From the NCBI RefSeq assembly GCF_002795865.1, contig NZ_CP024920.1, forward strand, positions 1 to 64,000: a stretch of 64,000 nucleotides of DNA, read 5' to 3'. The first letter of the stretch is position 1. Each line of letters begins with the position of its first letter. The notes under the pieces were generated by a model. The model saw nothing but the letters and a program-made list of their open reading frames with translations, had not been told where the DNA came from and searched no databases. The stretch is from Qipengyuania seohaensis. Lineage in GTDB: Bacteria; Pseudomonadota; Alphaproteobacteria; Sphingomonadales; Sphingomonadaceae. A program made the translations under genes and the position numbers. Of this stretch, positions 1 to 8,897 are shown in pieces.

Positions 1-2061
1 GTATCGGTGGATGCGGATGGCGACGGTGTGCTGAACGCTGCCGGTGAGATCATCGGGTACTCGGTGACCGTCACGAACGACGGCAATGTCACGCTGACCG
101 GTGTGACCGTGACCGATCCGCTGACCGGTCTCAACCTGGCGCTGGCCGATGACGGCATCCTTGCCCCGGGCGAGAGCTATACCTTCACCGGTCTCACCTA
201 TGCGATCACACAGGACGATCTCGACAGCAATGGTACGGTCGAGGTCGGCAACCTTGCCACAGGCACGATCGACAACACCGCCACTGCCGACAGCGACCAG
301 ACCGGTCCGGTCAGCGATGACGAAGCGGTGCCGCTCGAGCTGACGCCTGCGATCCTGATCGAGAAGCTGGTCAAGAGCGTGAACAACGAAGACGGCTCGG
401 TCGATGCCGATGGCATCATCGATACTGCCGGCGACACGATCACCTACACCATCACGGTCACCAACGACGGCAACGTCACCCTGACCGATGTCGATGTGAG
501 CGACGTGTTCGAAGGCACCGACTTCGACACCTCGGGACTGGTCTATGTCGAGAGCGGGACCGCCAATGGCGAGCTCGATGTCGGCGAGACCTGGACCTGG
601 GAGTTCACGGTCGAGGCCACGCAGGATCTCATCGACGCCAACTGCTACGAAGGCGGCGACGAGCAGATCACCAACACCGCCAGCGTCACGGCCATGTTCG
701 GCGAAGAGCAGGTCTCCGACGGACCCTCCACCGTCAACACTCCCATCGACTGCGATCCGTCAATCGACGTTGAGAAGTATGTCTCGATCAATGACAACCT
801 CTTCGATCCGCTTCTGGACGACCATGACAGTCCGACTGGGCCGCAGGCTACTTCGGCAAACAACCCGATCTATTTCCTGGTCACGGTTGCGAACGATGGG
901 AACGTCACCCTGACGGGCTTCGACTTCAGCGATATCCTGAGCTCGCCGGCCGGTTCGGTCTTCGCTGGAGAACTTGATTACACCGATCCGGCTATCGATG
1001 CCTGGGTCGATCTCGACGGCGACGGCAACCGCGATGTCGGGGAAGATTGGGCGACGGTCGACGGAGCCGACGGAGCGGTCGACGGAGTGCTCGATACCGA
1101 AGCTCTGGCACCGGGTGAAAGCCTTAGCGTCTATTACACGATGCCGTTCGAAGCTGGCCAGCACATCAACACCGTCACGGTTTCTACCGACCAAGGCGTT
1201 TCGGACAGTGATGCTGCCCATTACTTCGGACTCAATGACCCGGCACCGGGGGTCCGGACGCCAGGGTTCTGGCAGAACCCCAACAATGGCGGCACCTTCT
1301 GGGATGGCATTGCCGACAATCAGGCCCATGACGGCCCCGACTTCCCGGACGGCGACCCGAACACGGAAGGCAATCAGGATCTCCTGTATGCGGTCGACAG
1401 CAACAACGACGGCGTCATCGATGGAGCTGACGAGCAAGGCCTGTTGATTGGCGACTATAACGGCGACGGGTTCACCAATCCGGGTGAAGATACACTCTTC
1501 ATTTCGCTGGCTGATGCCCAGGAAGTCGTTAACGCATCGAGCAAGAAGGGCAACGACGTCGTCTCGAAACTTGGACGCGATGTGGTCGCCACCTGGCTCA
1601 ATTTCCTTTCCGGAAACGACATCGGTGATGGCTCGGAGAATACCGCCAAGCACTATCTCGACGATGCGATCGACTGGCTGCAAAGCTATGCCGGCGCGGA
1701 CAAGGGCGGTCTCGACGAGACATTCGACACTTTCGCTCCGAGTGGCCGCATCAAGACCAACAGCAGCGATTGGAAGAACCCCGATGGCCTCGACCACTCG
1801 GGCGGCGAGATCCACAACGCGTTGGCCGAATACAACGAGGGCGGAACCGTCAACGGGGTGTTCGTGGCAGGCGATGCCGACAGCCTCGCATTCCAGAATG
1901 CCTTGGCCGATGCGCTGTCGGAAGGCCTGTTCGAAAATACGAGCAGCACGACCTTCCGCAGCGAACTTGAGAACACTGTCTACGAGACATCGCTCAACGC
2001 CGGCATCATCGGCGACGGCGCACTCGATATCGCGGATACCCAATATATCGCGATCGCGTGA
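1..2061 (+). CDS. Large repeat-built secreted protein, probable type I secretion substrate (5' partial)
   Basis: The frame is open from base 1, so the N-terminus lies outside the window; 687 codons including the stop are visible. It holds about three copies of a beta-sandwich module of the DUF7507/DUF11 type, each with a VTNDGNVTLT-like strand and an LAPGES-like or GETWTW-like strand. After them come a TPGFWQN motif (about 1258-1275), two calcium-loop-like stretches (DSNNDGVIDGAD and GDYNGDGFTNPGED, about 1393-1490) and a helical C-terminal region of about 190 residues. The protein is very acidic. No GGxGxDxxx RTX nonapeptides are seen. The ABC exporter and adaptor genes follow directly, so export by that system through an uncleaved C-terminal signal is the natural inference. 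Function is probably adhesion or a surface layer, but this is not shown. Confidence 0.8.
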   Translation, partial: VSVDADGDGVLNAAGEIIGYSVTVTNDGNVTLTGVTVTDPLTGLNLALADDGILAPGESYTFTGLTYAITQDDLDSNGTVEVGNLATGTIDNTATADSDQTGPVSDDEAVPLELTPAILIEKLVKSVNNEDGSVDADGIIDTAGDTITYTITVTNDGNVTLTDVDVSDVFEGTDFDTSGLVYVESGTANGELDVGETWTWEFTVEATQDLIDANCYEGGDEQITNTASVTAMFGEEQVSDGPSTVNTPIDCDPSIDVEKYVSINDNLFDPLLDDHDSPTGPQATSANNPIYFLVTVANDGNVTLTGFDFSDILSSPAGSVFAGELDYTDPAIDAWVDLDGDGNRDVGEDWATVDGADGAVDGVLDTEALAPGESLSVYYTMPFEAGQHINTVTVSTDQGVSDSDAAHYFGLNDPAPGVRTPGFWQNPNNGGTFWDGIADNQAHDGPDFPDGDPNTEGNQDLLYAVDSNNDGVIDGADEQGLLIGDYNGDGFTNPGEDTLFISLADAQEVVNASSKKGNDVVSKLGRDVVATWLNFLSGNDIGDGSENTAKHYLDDAIDWLQSYAGADKGGLDETFDTFAPSGRIKTNSSDWKNPDGLDHSGGEIHNALAEYNEGGTVNGVFVAGDADSLAFQNALADALSEGLFENTSSTTFRSELENTVYETSLNAGIIGDGALDIADTQYIAIA
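55..930 (+). repeat. Three degenerate tandem modules inside the secreted protein gene
   Basis: The segment encoding a V-T-N-D-G-N-V-T-L-T-like strand occurs three times, near bases 64-105, 451-490 and 880-920, spaced roughly 390-430 bases apart. The DNA copies are clearly similar but not identical, so this is a domain repeat under protein-level selection rather than a recent DNA duplication. The upstream part of the gene, outside the window, may hold further copies. Confidence 0.75.
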
Positions 2062-2120
2062 CGCAACATCACCAGCTCGGCACCGCTGTCGGATGAGACG
2101 GCGGTGCCAAGCCTATTCCG

Positions 2121-2127
2121 GGGGGAG
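2121..2127 (+). promoter_or_regulatory. Shine-Dalgarno site deciding a TTG start
   Basis: A GGGGAGG-like stretch ends about 10 bases before the TTG at 2138. The nearby ATG at 2154 is out of frame, so the ribosome site supports TTG as the start of the ABC exporter gene. Confidence 0.6.
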
Positions 2128-2137
2128 GTAAAGGCAA

Positions 2138-3868
2138 TTGGCTGATTTGGAACATGAGGATTATGGCCGCAAGGCGCGGATAGCACCTTGGCTCTCGGAG
2201 CCGCTCAAGAAGAGCCGACCGCTCTATATGCGGGTTCTCGTCGCTGCCTTCCTGATCAATTGCTTTGCGCTCGTTACTGCGCTTTTCACGATGACGGTCT
2301 ATGACCGGATCGTCCCCAATAATGCCACCGAATCCCTGATCGGCCTCGCGGTCGGGCTTGGCATCGTCCTCATCTTCGACTTCGTTCTCAAGCTTCTGCG
2401 CGCTTACTTTGTTGATATTGCCGGGGCCCGTGTCGATCGGGATATCGGCAAAGCTATCTTCGAGCGCATCCTCGCGCTGCGCCTCGATCTCAGCAGGCAC
2501 ACGACCGGCGGGCTGGCGGGGCTTGTTCGAGAGATCGAGACACTCCGAGACTTCTTCGCGTCAGCTACAATCACCGCGCTGGTGGACGTGCCCTTCACGA
2601 TAATAACCCTGGCCGTGATCGCGATGGTCGGTGGCTGGCTGGTCCTGGTACCCATCGTCATGATCCCGTTGGTAATCCTGTCCGCGGTTGCAACGCAGCC
2701 CGCAATGCGGCGCCTGTCATCGCAATCCCTCGACGAGGCGCTCGGCAAGCAAGCGGTGCTCGTCGAGACCATCGGCAGCCTTGAGACGGTCAAATCCTCG
2801 AATGCCGGCGATATGCTCAGCCACCGGTGGGATGAGGCGATGAAAGGCCATGCCAATGTCTCTCTTCGCCAGCGCCTGACGGCAAACCTTGCGACGACCA
2901 TTGCCGGCAGCGCACAGACCATGGCCTATACTGGAATGGTCATTTTCGGGGTCTTTGCGATTGCCGAGCAGAACCTCACCATGGGCGGATTGATCGCATG
3001 TTCGATCCTGGCTGGCCGTGCCGTTGCACCACTGGGAGCAATAGCCACCCTTCTCACCCGCATCCACGCCGCGCGCACCGCCTACCGGCGCATCAACGCC
3101 ATGATGGATATGCCCGCCGAGGGTCCGGAGGGGCTCGGTCTTGCTCCCAGCGTACTGGAGGGAGCGATCGAATTTCGGGACGTCGATTTTCGGTATCCCG
3201 ATGCGGCCGAACTGGCGCTGAGCGGAGTAAACTTCCGTATTGAACCCGGCGAGAACGTGGCACTTATCGGGCCGATAGGCTCGGGCAAATCCACCATCGC
3301 TCGCCTCATGATCGGGCTCTACCCCCCGACCAGCGGCCTTGTCATGATCGATGGAACGGACATCCGTCAGCTCACACCGAGGTCGCTCCGTGCAAAAGCG
3401 GGCGCCCTGCTTCAGGACAATGCGCTGCTTACCGGCACGATCCGCGAAAACATCATGCTCGGCCGGCCCGACGCCGACGACGAAGAAATGATGCGGGCCG
3501 CCAAGATCAGCATGGCGCACGACTTCATTTCGCGCATGCCGAACGGTTACGATCTCAAGCTGGCTGACCGAGGGTCCGGCCTGTCAGGCGGCCAGCGTCA
3601 GTCCATCGCCATGGCCCGTGCACTTGTCGGCCGGCCACCGATCCTCGTCTTCGACGAGCCGACTTCGGCGGTGGACACCGAAACGGAAGCCAAGCTCATC
3701 AACAATCTGCGCAAGGAATTCGCCGGACGGACCCTTGTGCTGATCACTCACCGCCCTTCCCTTCTGGCGCTCGTCGACAGGGTCATCCTCATGTCACGCG
3801 GCCGCGTGGCGATGGACGGCACACCTGAGGACATCACGCGCAAGGTAACGAGGATAGCAGCACGATGA
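2138..3868 (+). CDS. Type I secretion ABC transporter (permease fused to ATPase)
   Basis: This 576-residue protein is the inner-membrane motor of a type I secretion system, using ATP to export an unfolded substrate. The N-terminal part is an exporter membrane domain with the VYDRIVPN motif of the PrtD/LapB/LssB group. The ATPase domain has Walker A GPIGSGKST (about residue 378), signature LSGGQ (481-485), Walker B ILVFDEPTS (near 504) and H-loop THRPS (near 538). It is shorter than LssB-type exporters of about 700 residues because it lacks the N-terminal C39-like domain, so the substrate is probably not proteolytically processed. Start is TTG with a good Shine-Dalgarno site. It overlaps the next gene by ATGA. 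The outer-membrane TolC partner is not in the window. Confidence 0.93.
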   Translation: MADLEHEDYGRKARIAPWLSEPLKKSRPLYMRVLVAAFLINCFALVTALFTMTVYDRIVPNNATESLIGLAVGLGIVLIFDFVLKLLRAYFVDIAGARVDRDIGKAIFERILALRLDLSRHTTGGLAGLVREIETLRDFFASATITALVDVPFTIITLAVIAMVGGWLVLVPIVMIPLVILSAVATQPAMRRLSSQSLDEALGKQAVLVETIGSLETVKSSNAGDMLSHRWDEAMKGHANVSLRQRLTANLATTIAGSAQTMAYTGMVIFGVFAIAEQNLTMGGLIACSILAGRAVAPLGAIATLLTRIHAARTAYRRINAMMDMPAEGPEGLGLAPSVLEGAIEFRDVDFRYPDAAELALSGVNFRIEPGENVALIGPIGSGKSTIARLMIGLYPPTSGLVMIDGTDIRQLTPRSLRAKAGALLQDNALLTGTIRENIMLGRPDADDEEMMRAAKISMAHDFISRMPNGYDLKLADRGSGLSGGQRQSIAMARALVGRPPILVFDEPTSAVDTETEAKLINNLRKEFAGRTLVLITHRPSLLALVDRVILMSRGRVAMDGTPEDITRKVTRIAAR

Positions 3869-5181
3869 ACGCTTTCTCAAAAATCACCAGCCAGCTCCTT
3901 GGCGAAGATGGCGAATTCGAAGCGCAGGAAATCAAGGCGCGGAAATCCTCCAACATAATCCTGTGGTCGATCGCAGCATTCACCGTACTCGCGGTGATCT
4001 GGGCAGCCTTCACGACCGTGGAGCGAACCGTTCGAGCGTCGGGTCGGGTCGTGCCCAGTTCCAAGCTGCAGGTCGTGTCCAACCTGGAAGGCGGCGTCGT
4101 GCAGGAGATCATGGTCACAGCTGGCAAGGAGGTTCGCAGAGGTGAAATCCTCGTCAGGCTAAATCCGGCAATTACCGGGTCAGCGCTGGACAGTTCGGAA
4201 GCCGGTGTCAGCGCACTGGAAGCAAGGATTGCGCGCCTGCGGGCCGAAGTCAGCGGCGGAAGGCCGGACTACGGTTCCCTGCCCTCCGACCAAATCGAGA
4301 TCGAGCGATCGCTCCACAGCGCACGGTCGGCGGAATTGAGCGGTTTGCGGTCGGCTGGTCAGGCCCGCATCGTCCAGGCCCAGAGGTCCGTTGCGGAAGC
4401 GCAGTCGATCCTTACCGCACGGCGGTCGAATTTGACCACGGCCGAACGTGAACTCGCCATGCTCAGGCCTCTGGCCGAGCAGCGTATCGTCCCGCAGATC
4501 GAACTGATCCAGGCCGAGAACGCCGCACAGGTTGCTGCGAGCGAGGTATCGGCGGCCGAAGCTTCGCTGGCGCGATCCCGGTCAAGCATCGCAGAAGCGC
4601 AAGCAGCTCTTGCCCAGCAAGTGAGCGATTGGCGTAGTCGGGCCGGGATGGAACTGTCGCAGGCGCAGGCCGAACTTTCGGTGCAGCAAATGACCTTGCC
4701 GGGACTTGAGGACCGGGTCGATCGCACCGTTATCCGCGCACCGATGAGCGGGCTGGTAAATCGCGTGTTCGTCACCACCGTCGGCGGGACGGTCAATTCT
4801 GGCGAACCCATCGTTGAAATCGTCCCGACGGACGATGCCCTCTACGTGGAGGCGATGGTCCGCCCACAGGACATTGCCAACGTTGGACTTGCGCAAAATG
4901 CCTTCGTCGAGATCACCGCCTATAATCCGGCAATCTTCGGCAAGATGGCGGGAACCGTAACATCGATTTCACCCGACGCGGTGGTGAACGAAGAAACCGG
5001 CGAGAGTTTCTACACCGTCGAGGTGCAGACAACAGATGTCCTGAAAGACCAGGATGGCAACCCGCTGGAGATCGGTCCGGGGATGGTCGCGAACGTCAGC
5101 TTGCTGGGCGAAGAACGCTCGATCCTGTCCTATTTGTTCACGCCGATAACCTGGCTCAAGGAACGAGCGTTCCGCGAATAG
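3865..5181 (+). CDS. HlyD-family membrane fusion protein of type I secretion system
   Basis: This 438-residue periplasmic adaptor links the ABC exporter to an outer-membrane channel. One membrane helix lies at about residues 32-52. A biotinyl/lipoyl-like half follows (RASGRVVPSSKLQVV, LEGGVVQEI, GKEVRRGEILV), then a long Ala/Gln/Arg-rich coiled coil at about 105-275, then the second lipoyl half (RAPMSGLVNRVFVTTVGGTV) and a beta-barrel domain typical of HlyD/PrtE/LapC. The start codon overlaps the exporter stop by four bases, so the two are translationally coupled. It is the last gene of the secretion operon here. Confidence 0.93.
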   Translation: MNAFSKITSQLLGEDGEFEAQEIKARKSSNIILWSIAAFTVLAVIWAAFTTVERTVRASGRVVPSSKLQVVSNLEGGVVQEIMVTAGKEVRRGEILVRLNPAITGSALDSSEAGVSALEARIARLRAEVSGGRPDYGSLPSDQIEIERSLHSARSAELSGLRSAGQARIVQAQRSVAEAQSILTARRSNLTTAERELAMLRPLAEQRIVPQIELIQAENAAQVAASEVSAAEASLARSRSSIAEAQAALAQQVSDWRSRAGMELSQAQAELSVQQMTLPGLEDRVDRTVIRAPMSGLVNRVFVTTVGGTVNSGEPIVEIVPTDDALYVEAMVRPQDIANVGLAQNAFVEITAYNPAIFGKMAGTVTSISPDAVVNEETGESFYTVEVQTTDVLKDQDGNPLEIGPGMVANVSLLGEERSILSYLFTPITWLKERAFRE

Positions 5182-5189
5182 CGGCAGGC

Positions 5190-5375
5190 TTAGTCTGGCT
5201 TCTTTGGTCGCACGAGCGATTGGGCTTGCCTCTGATCCCGCGGGTAATCGTCCGGAGAGACGCTCGACTGGTTTTTCAAAGCGATGTGGTCTTCGACAAT
5301 GCCGCCATCTCGCTGTGCGCCCTCATGGTTATCGCCCGAAGCATCCTGGGGATCGTCATCGATTTCATATTCCAT
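5190..5375 (-). CDS. Small hypothetical protein, 61 residues
   Basis: An ATG at 5375 is preceded by a strong AAAGGAG Shine-Dalgarno site about six bases upstream. The product begins with an acidic run (MEYEIDDDPQD), is rich in D, N, Q and R, and ends basic (LVRPKKPD). It has no membrane segment, cysteine or signal peptide and looks largely disordered. It sits between the converging secretion operon and the antiporter gene, 8 bases after the hlyD-like stop. I do not recognise a family. The good ribosome site and proline/charge composition argue for a real small gene, but this is moderate evidence only. Confidence 0.5.
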   Translation of the reverse strand: MEYEIDDDPQDASGDNHEGAQRDGGIVEDHIALKNQSSVSPDDYPRDQRQAQSLVRPKKPD

Positions 5376-5438
5376 GGGGCAACTCCTTTCCTGAAGAAAC
5401 GAAGGGTGGCGCCGCACGGTTCCCTTTGATCGAGAGGC

Positions 5439-7295
5439 CTATTTCTCTCGTTTCAGGATCTCGTCCATCTGCTCGCGCAGGATCGGGTCCCACTCTTCCC
5501 GGAGCTCGCGGACGCGGGCCATGAGCTCTTCGTTCTCGTGGAACGGGACACCGACGCGGTAGAGATTGGCGACTTCCGGCATGGCGGCCCGGTCGTTCTT
5601 TTCAAACGCATCGGTCGCAGCCTGAGCCTGATCCCGGTCCATGCCGAGCGCTTCGTAGGCCGAGCGTCCGATCCTCAGGCTCGCGTCGTAGGTCTCGCGA
5701 ATAATGTCCCGACATCCGAAGGCCCAGAGATCGTATACGTGGTTGCGATCGATTGCTCGTGCGGTGATGTGCACATGCGGATAGTTCTTGACCACATGTT
5801 TGACGAGCTTGTCGATCTGCTCCCTTTCATCAAGTGCGACGACGAGGAGCTTAGCTTTCTCGATGCCTGCCGAAACCAGCAGATCGGGCCGGGTCGCGTC
5901 ACCGAAATAGGTCCGGAAACCGAACTTCCGGACAATCTCCAACTGGGCGCTGTCATAATCGATAACGGTGGTCGAATAGCCCGCGAGCTGCAGCATACGA
6001 TCGACGATCCCGCCAACTCGCCCCCGGCCTGCGATGATGACAGGGTTCTCTTCATCGATGACATCGGGCTCGCGCTCCTGCCCTCTGCAATAGAACCTTG
6101 CGACTGCCTTGTCGTAGAAGATGAACAGCAGGGGCGTTGCGAGCATCGTGAGCGCGACAACCAGTAGGAGGAGGTCGGCAAGTGCCTGCCCGAAGACGGC
6201 GTTGGCCACGGCAAAGGAAATCAGCACGAAGGCGAATTCGCCAGCTTGCGGCAGGCTCAGGGCGAACAGCCACAAGGCCTGTCGTCTCAAGCCGTAGAAC
6301 CAGCCAACGGCAAACAGCACTGCAAACTTCGTTGCGATCGTGACAGATGCCCAAAAGAGCACGGATTGCCACATCTGGCTCGCCAGTACGAAGTCGACAC
6401 CCGCGCCGACAGTGATGAAGAACAAGCCGAGCAGCAGCCCCTTGAAGGGGTTGATGTCGCTTTCAAGTTCGTGCCGATACTCGCTCGTTGCGAGGACGAC
6501 ACCGGCGACGAAGGCCCCGAGCGCCGGTGACAGTCCCACAAGCGACATCAGCAAAGCTATGCCAATGACTACGCCCAGTGCGGCAGCGGTGAACAGCTCT
6601 CGCAAATTGGCGGCCGCGATGTAGCGGAACAGCGGCCTGACAGCGTAGATGCCGATCCCGACAACGACAGCGACGGCAGTCAGGCGGCAGAGCGCCGCAA
6701 GCCACACCGGCATCGCCGCGGTAAGATCGATGCCTCCATGACCTCCCTCCCCGCCATGACCCGTACCGGCGCCGAACATTTCGGGCATGGCAAGCAGGGG
6801 AAGAAGCGCCAGGATTGGAATGACCGCGACGTCTTGCACGAGCAGGACCGAGAAGCTTGCCTCTCCACCCTCGCTCTTCATGAGGTTCTTTTCGGTCAGC
6901 GTCTGGACGATAATGGCTGTCGAGGACAGCGCCAGAACCATCCCGATCGCCAATGCGGTCTGCCAGGCATTGCCGTCAATTAAGGCGATGCCCATCAGCG
7001 CGACCGTCGACAGGATCACCTGCCCACCGCCAAGGCCAAACAGCTTGCCTCGCATCGCCCACAGTCGTTGCGGCTCCATCTCCAGGCCGATGATGAAGAG
7101 CATCATCACGACCCCGAATTCTGCAAATACCTGCAGTGCCTCGACATCGACATTGCCCGCCGCGAGCAGCGGACTGATCGCCATTCCGGCCAGGAGGTAT
7201 CCCAGCACAGATCCCAGTCCGAATCGTGTCGCCAGGGGCACAGCGACCACACCGGCAGCGAGGATCAGAAAGGCGAGGATTAGAAACGAGGTCAT
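5439..7295 (-). CDS. CPA2-family monovalent cation:proton antiporter (KefB/KefC-like)
   Basis: This 618-residue inner-membrane protein has about 12 hydrophobic segments over the first 390 residues, with the antiporter-type GSVLGYLLAGM segment near the N-terminus and the GLSPALGAFVAGVVLA helix. A cytoplasmic RCK/TrkA-N Rossmann domain follows, with the nucleotide-binding motif GRGRVGG at about residue 420. The family exchanges K+ or Na+ for protons, often gated by glutathione adducts or NAD(H). No KefF/KefG ancillary protein is adjacent. It lies 23 bases downstream of lpd on the same strand and could be cotranscribed. Whether it is KefB, KefC or another CPA2 member cannot be decided from motifs. 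Confidence 0.88.
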   Translation of the reverse strand: MTSFLILAFLILAAGVVAVPLATRFGLGSVLGYLLAGMAISPLLAAGNVDVEALQVFAEFGVVMMLFIIGLEMEPQRLWAMRGKLFGLGGGQVILSTVALMGIALIDGNAWQTALAIGMVLALSSTAIIVQTLTEKNLMKSEGGEASFSVLLVQDVAVIPILALLPLLAMPEMFGAGTGHGGEGGHGGIDLTAAMPVWLAALCRLTAVAVVVGIGIYAVRPLFRYIAAANLRELFTAAALGVVIGIALLMSLVGLSPALGAFVAGVVLATSEYRHELESDINPFKGLLLGLFFITVGAGVDFVLASQMWQSVLFWASVTIATKFAVLFAVGWFYGLRRQALWLFALSLPQAGEFAFVLISFAVANAVFGQALADLLLLVVALTMLATPLLFIFYDKAVARFYCRGQEREPDVIDEENPVIIAGRGRVGGIVDRMLQLAGYSTTVIDYDSAQLEIVRKFGFRTYFGDATRPDLLVSAGIEKAKLLVVALDEREQIDKLVKHVVKNYPHVHITARAIDRNHVYDLWAFGCRDIIRETYDASLRIGRSAYEALGMDRDQAQAATDAFEKNDRAAMPEVANLYRVGVPFHENEELMARVRELREEWDPILREQMDEILKREK

Positions 7296-7318
7296 GTCGC
7301 TCTTCCTGCCCTACATGA

Positions 7319-8731
7319 TCAGATGTGCAAGGCCCGTCCGTAACTCGCCAGCACGCTTTCATGCATGCTTTCACTGATGGTCGGATGCGGGAACACGGTA
7401 TTCATCAGTTCCGCTTCGGTCGTCTCCAGCGTCTTGCCGACGACGAAGCCCTGGATCATCTCGGTCACTTCCGCGCCGACCATGTGCGCACCCAGCAGTT
7501 CGCCGGTCTTCGCGTCGAACACGGTTTTCACGAAGCCCTCCGCCTCGCCCAGCGCGATAGCCTTGCCGTTGCCGATGAAGGGGAAGGTGCCGGCCTTGAC
7601 GGTGTAGCCCGCTTCCTTCGCCTTCGCCTCGGTCAGGCCGACGCTGGCGATCTGCGGATGGCAGTAGGTGCAGCCTGGGATGTTGCCGCGGTCGAGCGGG
7701 TGCGGGTGGACATCCTTGTTGCCCAGTTCCTTGGCAATCGCCTCGGCAGTGGTGACGCCTTCGTGGCTTGCCTTGTGCGCCAGCCACGGGCCGGGCGTGC
7801 AGTCTCCGATGGCCCAAAGGCCTTTCGACTTGGTGCGGCCATAGTCGTCGATCTGGATGAAGCCGCGGTCCATTTCGGCCAGGTTTTCGAGGCCGATGTT
7901 CTCGGTATTCGGCACGATGCCGATTGCGGTGATGCAGTGGGTGAAGTCGGTTTCGGAGACCTTGCCGTCCTTGGCCTTGATCCTGGCCTTCACGCCCTTG
8001 TCCGACAGGTCGAGCGCTTCCACGCCTGCGCCGGTCATGATCGTCATGCCCTGCTTGGTCAGGCTCTTTTCGAGGAAGGCGGAGACGTCCTTGTCCTCCA
8101 CCGGCACGATCCGGTCGAGCATTTCAACCACGGTCACATCGCAGCCCATGTCGTTGTAGAAGCTGGCGAACTCGATCCCGATCGCGCCCGATCCGATGAC
8201 AAGCAGCTTCTTCGGCATTTCGGGCGGTGTCATGGCATGGCGATAGGTCCACACGCGCTTGCCGTCAGCCGGGGCGAACGGCAGGTCGCGGGCGCGTGCG
8301 CCGGTGGCGACGATCACGTGCTTGGCGGTGAGCTTCTCTTCGCCTTTCTCAGCCTTCACGGTTAGGCTGGTGGGGCCGGTCAGCGTGCCCTCGCCCATGT
8401 GCACCGTGATCTTGTTCTTCTTCATCAGGTGCGTGACGCCCTGGTTCAGCTGCTTGGCGACTCCGCGGCTGCGCTTCACAACCGCTTCGAGGTCCGCCTC
8501 GATCTTGCCTGCGATCTTCAGGCCATAGTCGCTCGCGTGCTGGGCATAGTGCAGGATCTCGGCCGAACGCAGCAGCGCCTTGGTCGGAATGCAGCCCCAG
8601 TTGAGACAGATGCCCCCCAACAGTTCGCGTTCCACGATGGCGGTCTTCAGGCCCAGCTGCGCGCAGCGGATTGCCGCGACATAGCCTCCGGGTCCGGAGC
8701 CGAGAACGATGACGTCGTATTGGGTAGCCAT
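7319..8731 (-). CDS. lpd: Dihydrolipoyl dehydrogenase (E3)
   Basis: This 470-residue flavoenzyme reoxidises dihydrolipoamide on 2-oxoacid dehydrogenase complexes using NAD+. It has the N-terminal FAD motif GSGPGG (from residue 11), the redox disulfide in GGICLNWGC (C42 and C47), the NAD-binding GSGAIG motif near residue 180, the second FAD segment WAIGDCTPGP, and the C-terminal HPTISE with the catalytic His-Glu pair. pdhC lies on the same strand about 1.9 kb upstream, so this is probably the E3 of the pyruvate dehydrogenase complex. The usual pdhC-lpd cluster is interrupted here by four shorter elements. Confidence 0.96.
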   Translation of the reverse strand: MATQYDVIVLGSGPGGYVAAIRCAQLGLKTAIVERELLGGICLNWGCIPTKALLRSAEILHYAQHASDYGLKIAGKIEADLEAVVKRSRGVAKQLNQGVTHLMKKNKITVHMGEGTLTGPTSLTVKAEKGEEKLTAKHVIVATGARARDLPFAPADGKRVWTYRHAMTPPEMPKKLLVIGSGAIGIEFASFYNDMGCDVTVVEMLDRIVPVEDKDVSAFLEKSLTKQGMTIMTGAGVEALDLSDKGVKARIKAKDGKVSETDFTHCITAIGIVPNTENIGLENLAEMDRGFIQIDDYGRTKSKGLWAIGDCTPGPWLAHKASHEGVTTAEAIAKELGNKDVHPHPLDRGNIPGCTYCHPQIASVGLTEAKAKEAGYTVKAGTFPFIGNGKAIALGEAEGFVKTVFDAKTGELLGAHMVGAEVTEMIQGFVVGKTLETTEAELMNTVFPHPTISESMHESVLASYGRALHI

Positions 8732-8897
8732 TTGGATTTAGCCTTCGATCTTTCCGACAGAGTGGAACACATGGAACACGGTCCTGGAGGTAAAAACCGC
8801 GAAGGACGCGCGAGGGGAAGTTAAATAGGTATTCGTGGGGCTGAACGGGCGGCTCATGAGGCCCCCATATCGCAGGACGCGCGAAGTAGGACAGGCA
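8732..8897. repeat. Intergenic stretch with short tandem motifs
   Basis: This 166-base gap between lpd and the thioesterase holds two 9-mers in tandem at 8764-8781 (GGAACACAT then GGAACACGG) and an ACCGCGAAGGACGCGCGAGG segment near 8796-8815, with AGGACGCGCGA repeated near 8872-8882. Small reading frames through it look like translated repeat, not a gene. The lpd promoter should lie here, but I cannot point to a convincing one. Confidence 0.4.

Noticed and set aside
760-2043. 427-codon frame on the minus strand across the secreted protein gene
   Set aside because: It is antisense to the clear repeat-protein frame and has no domain or ribosome site.
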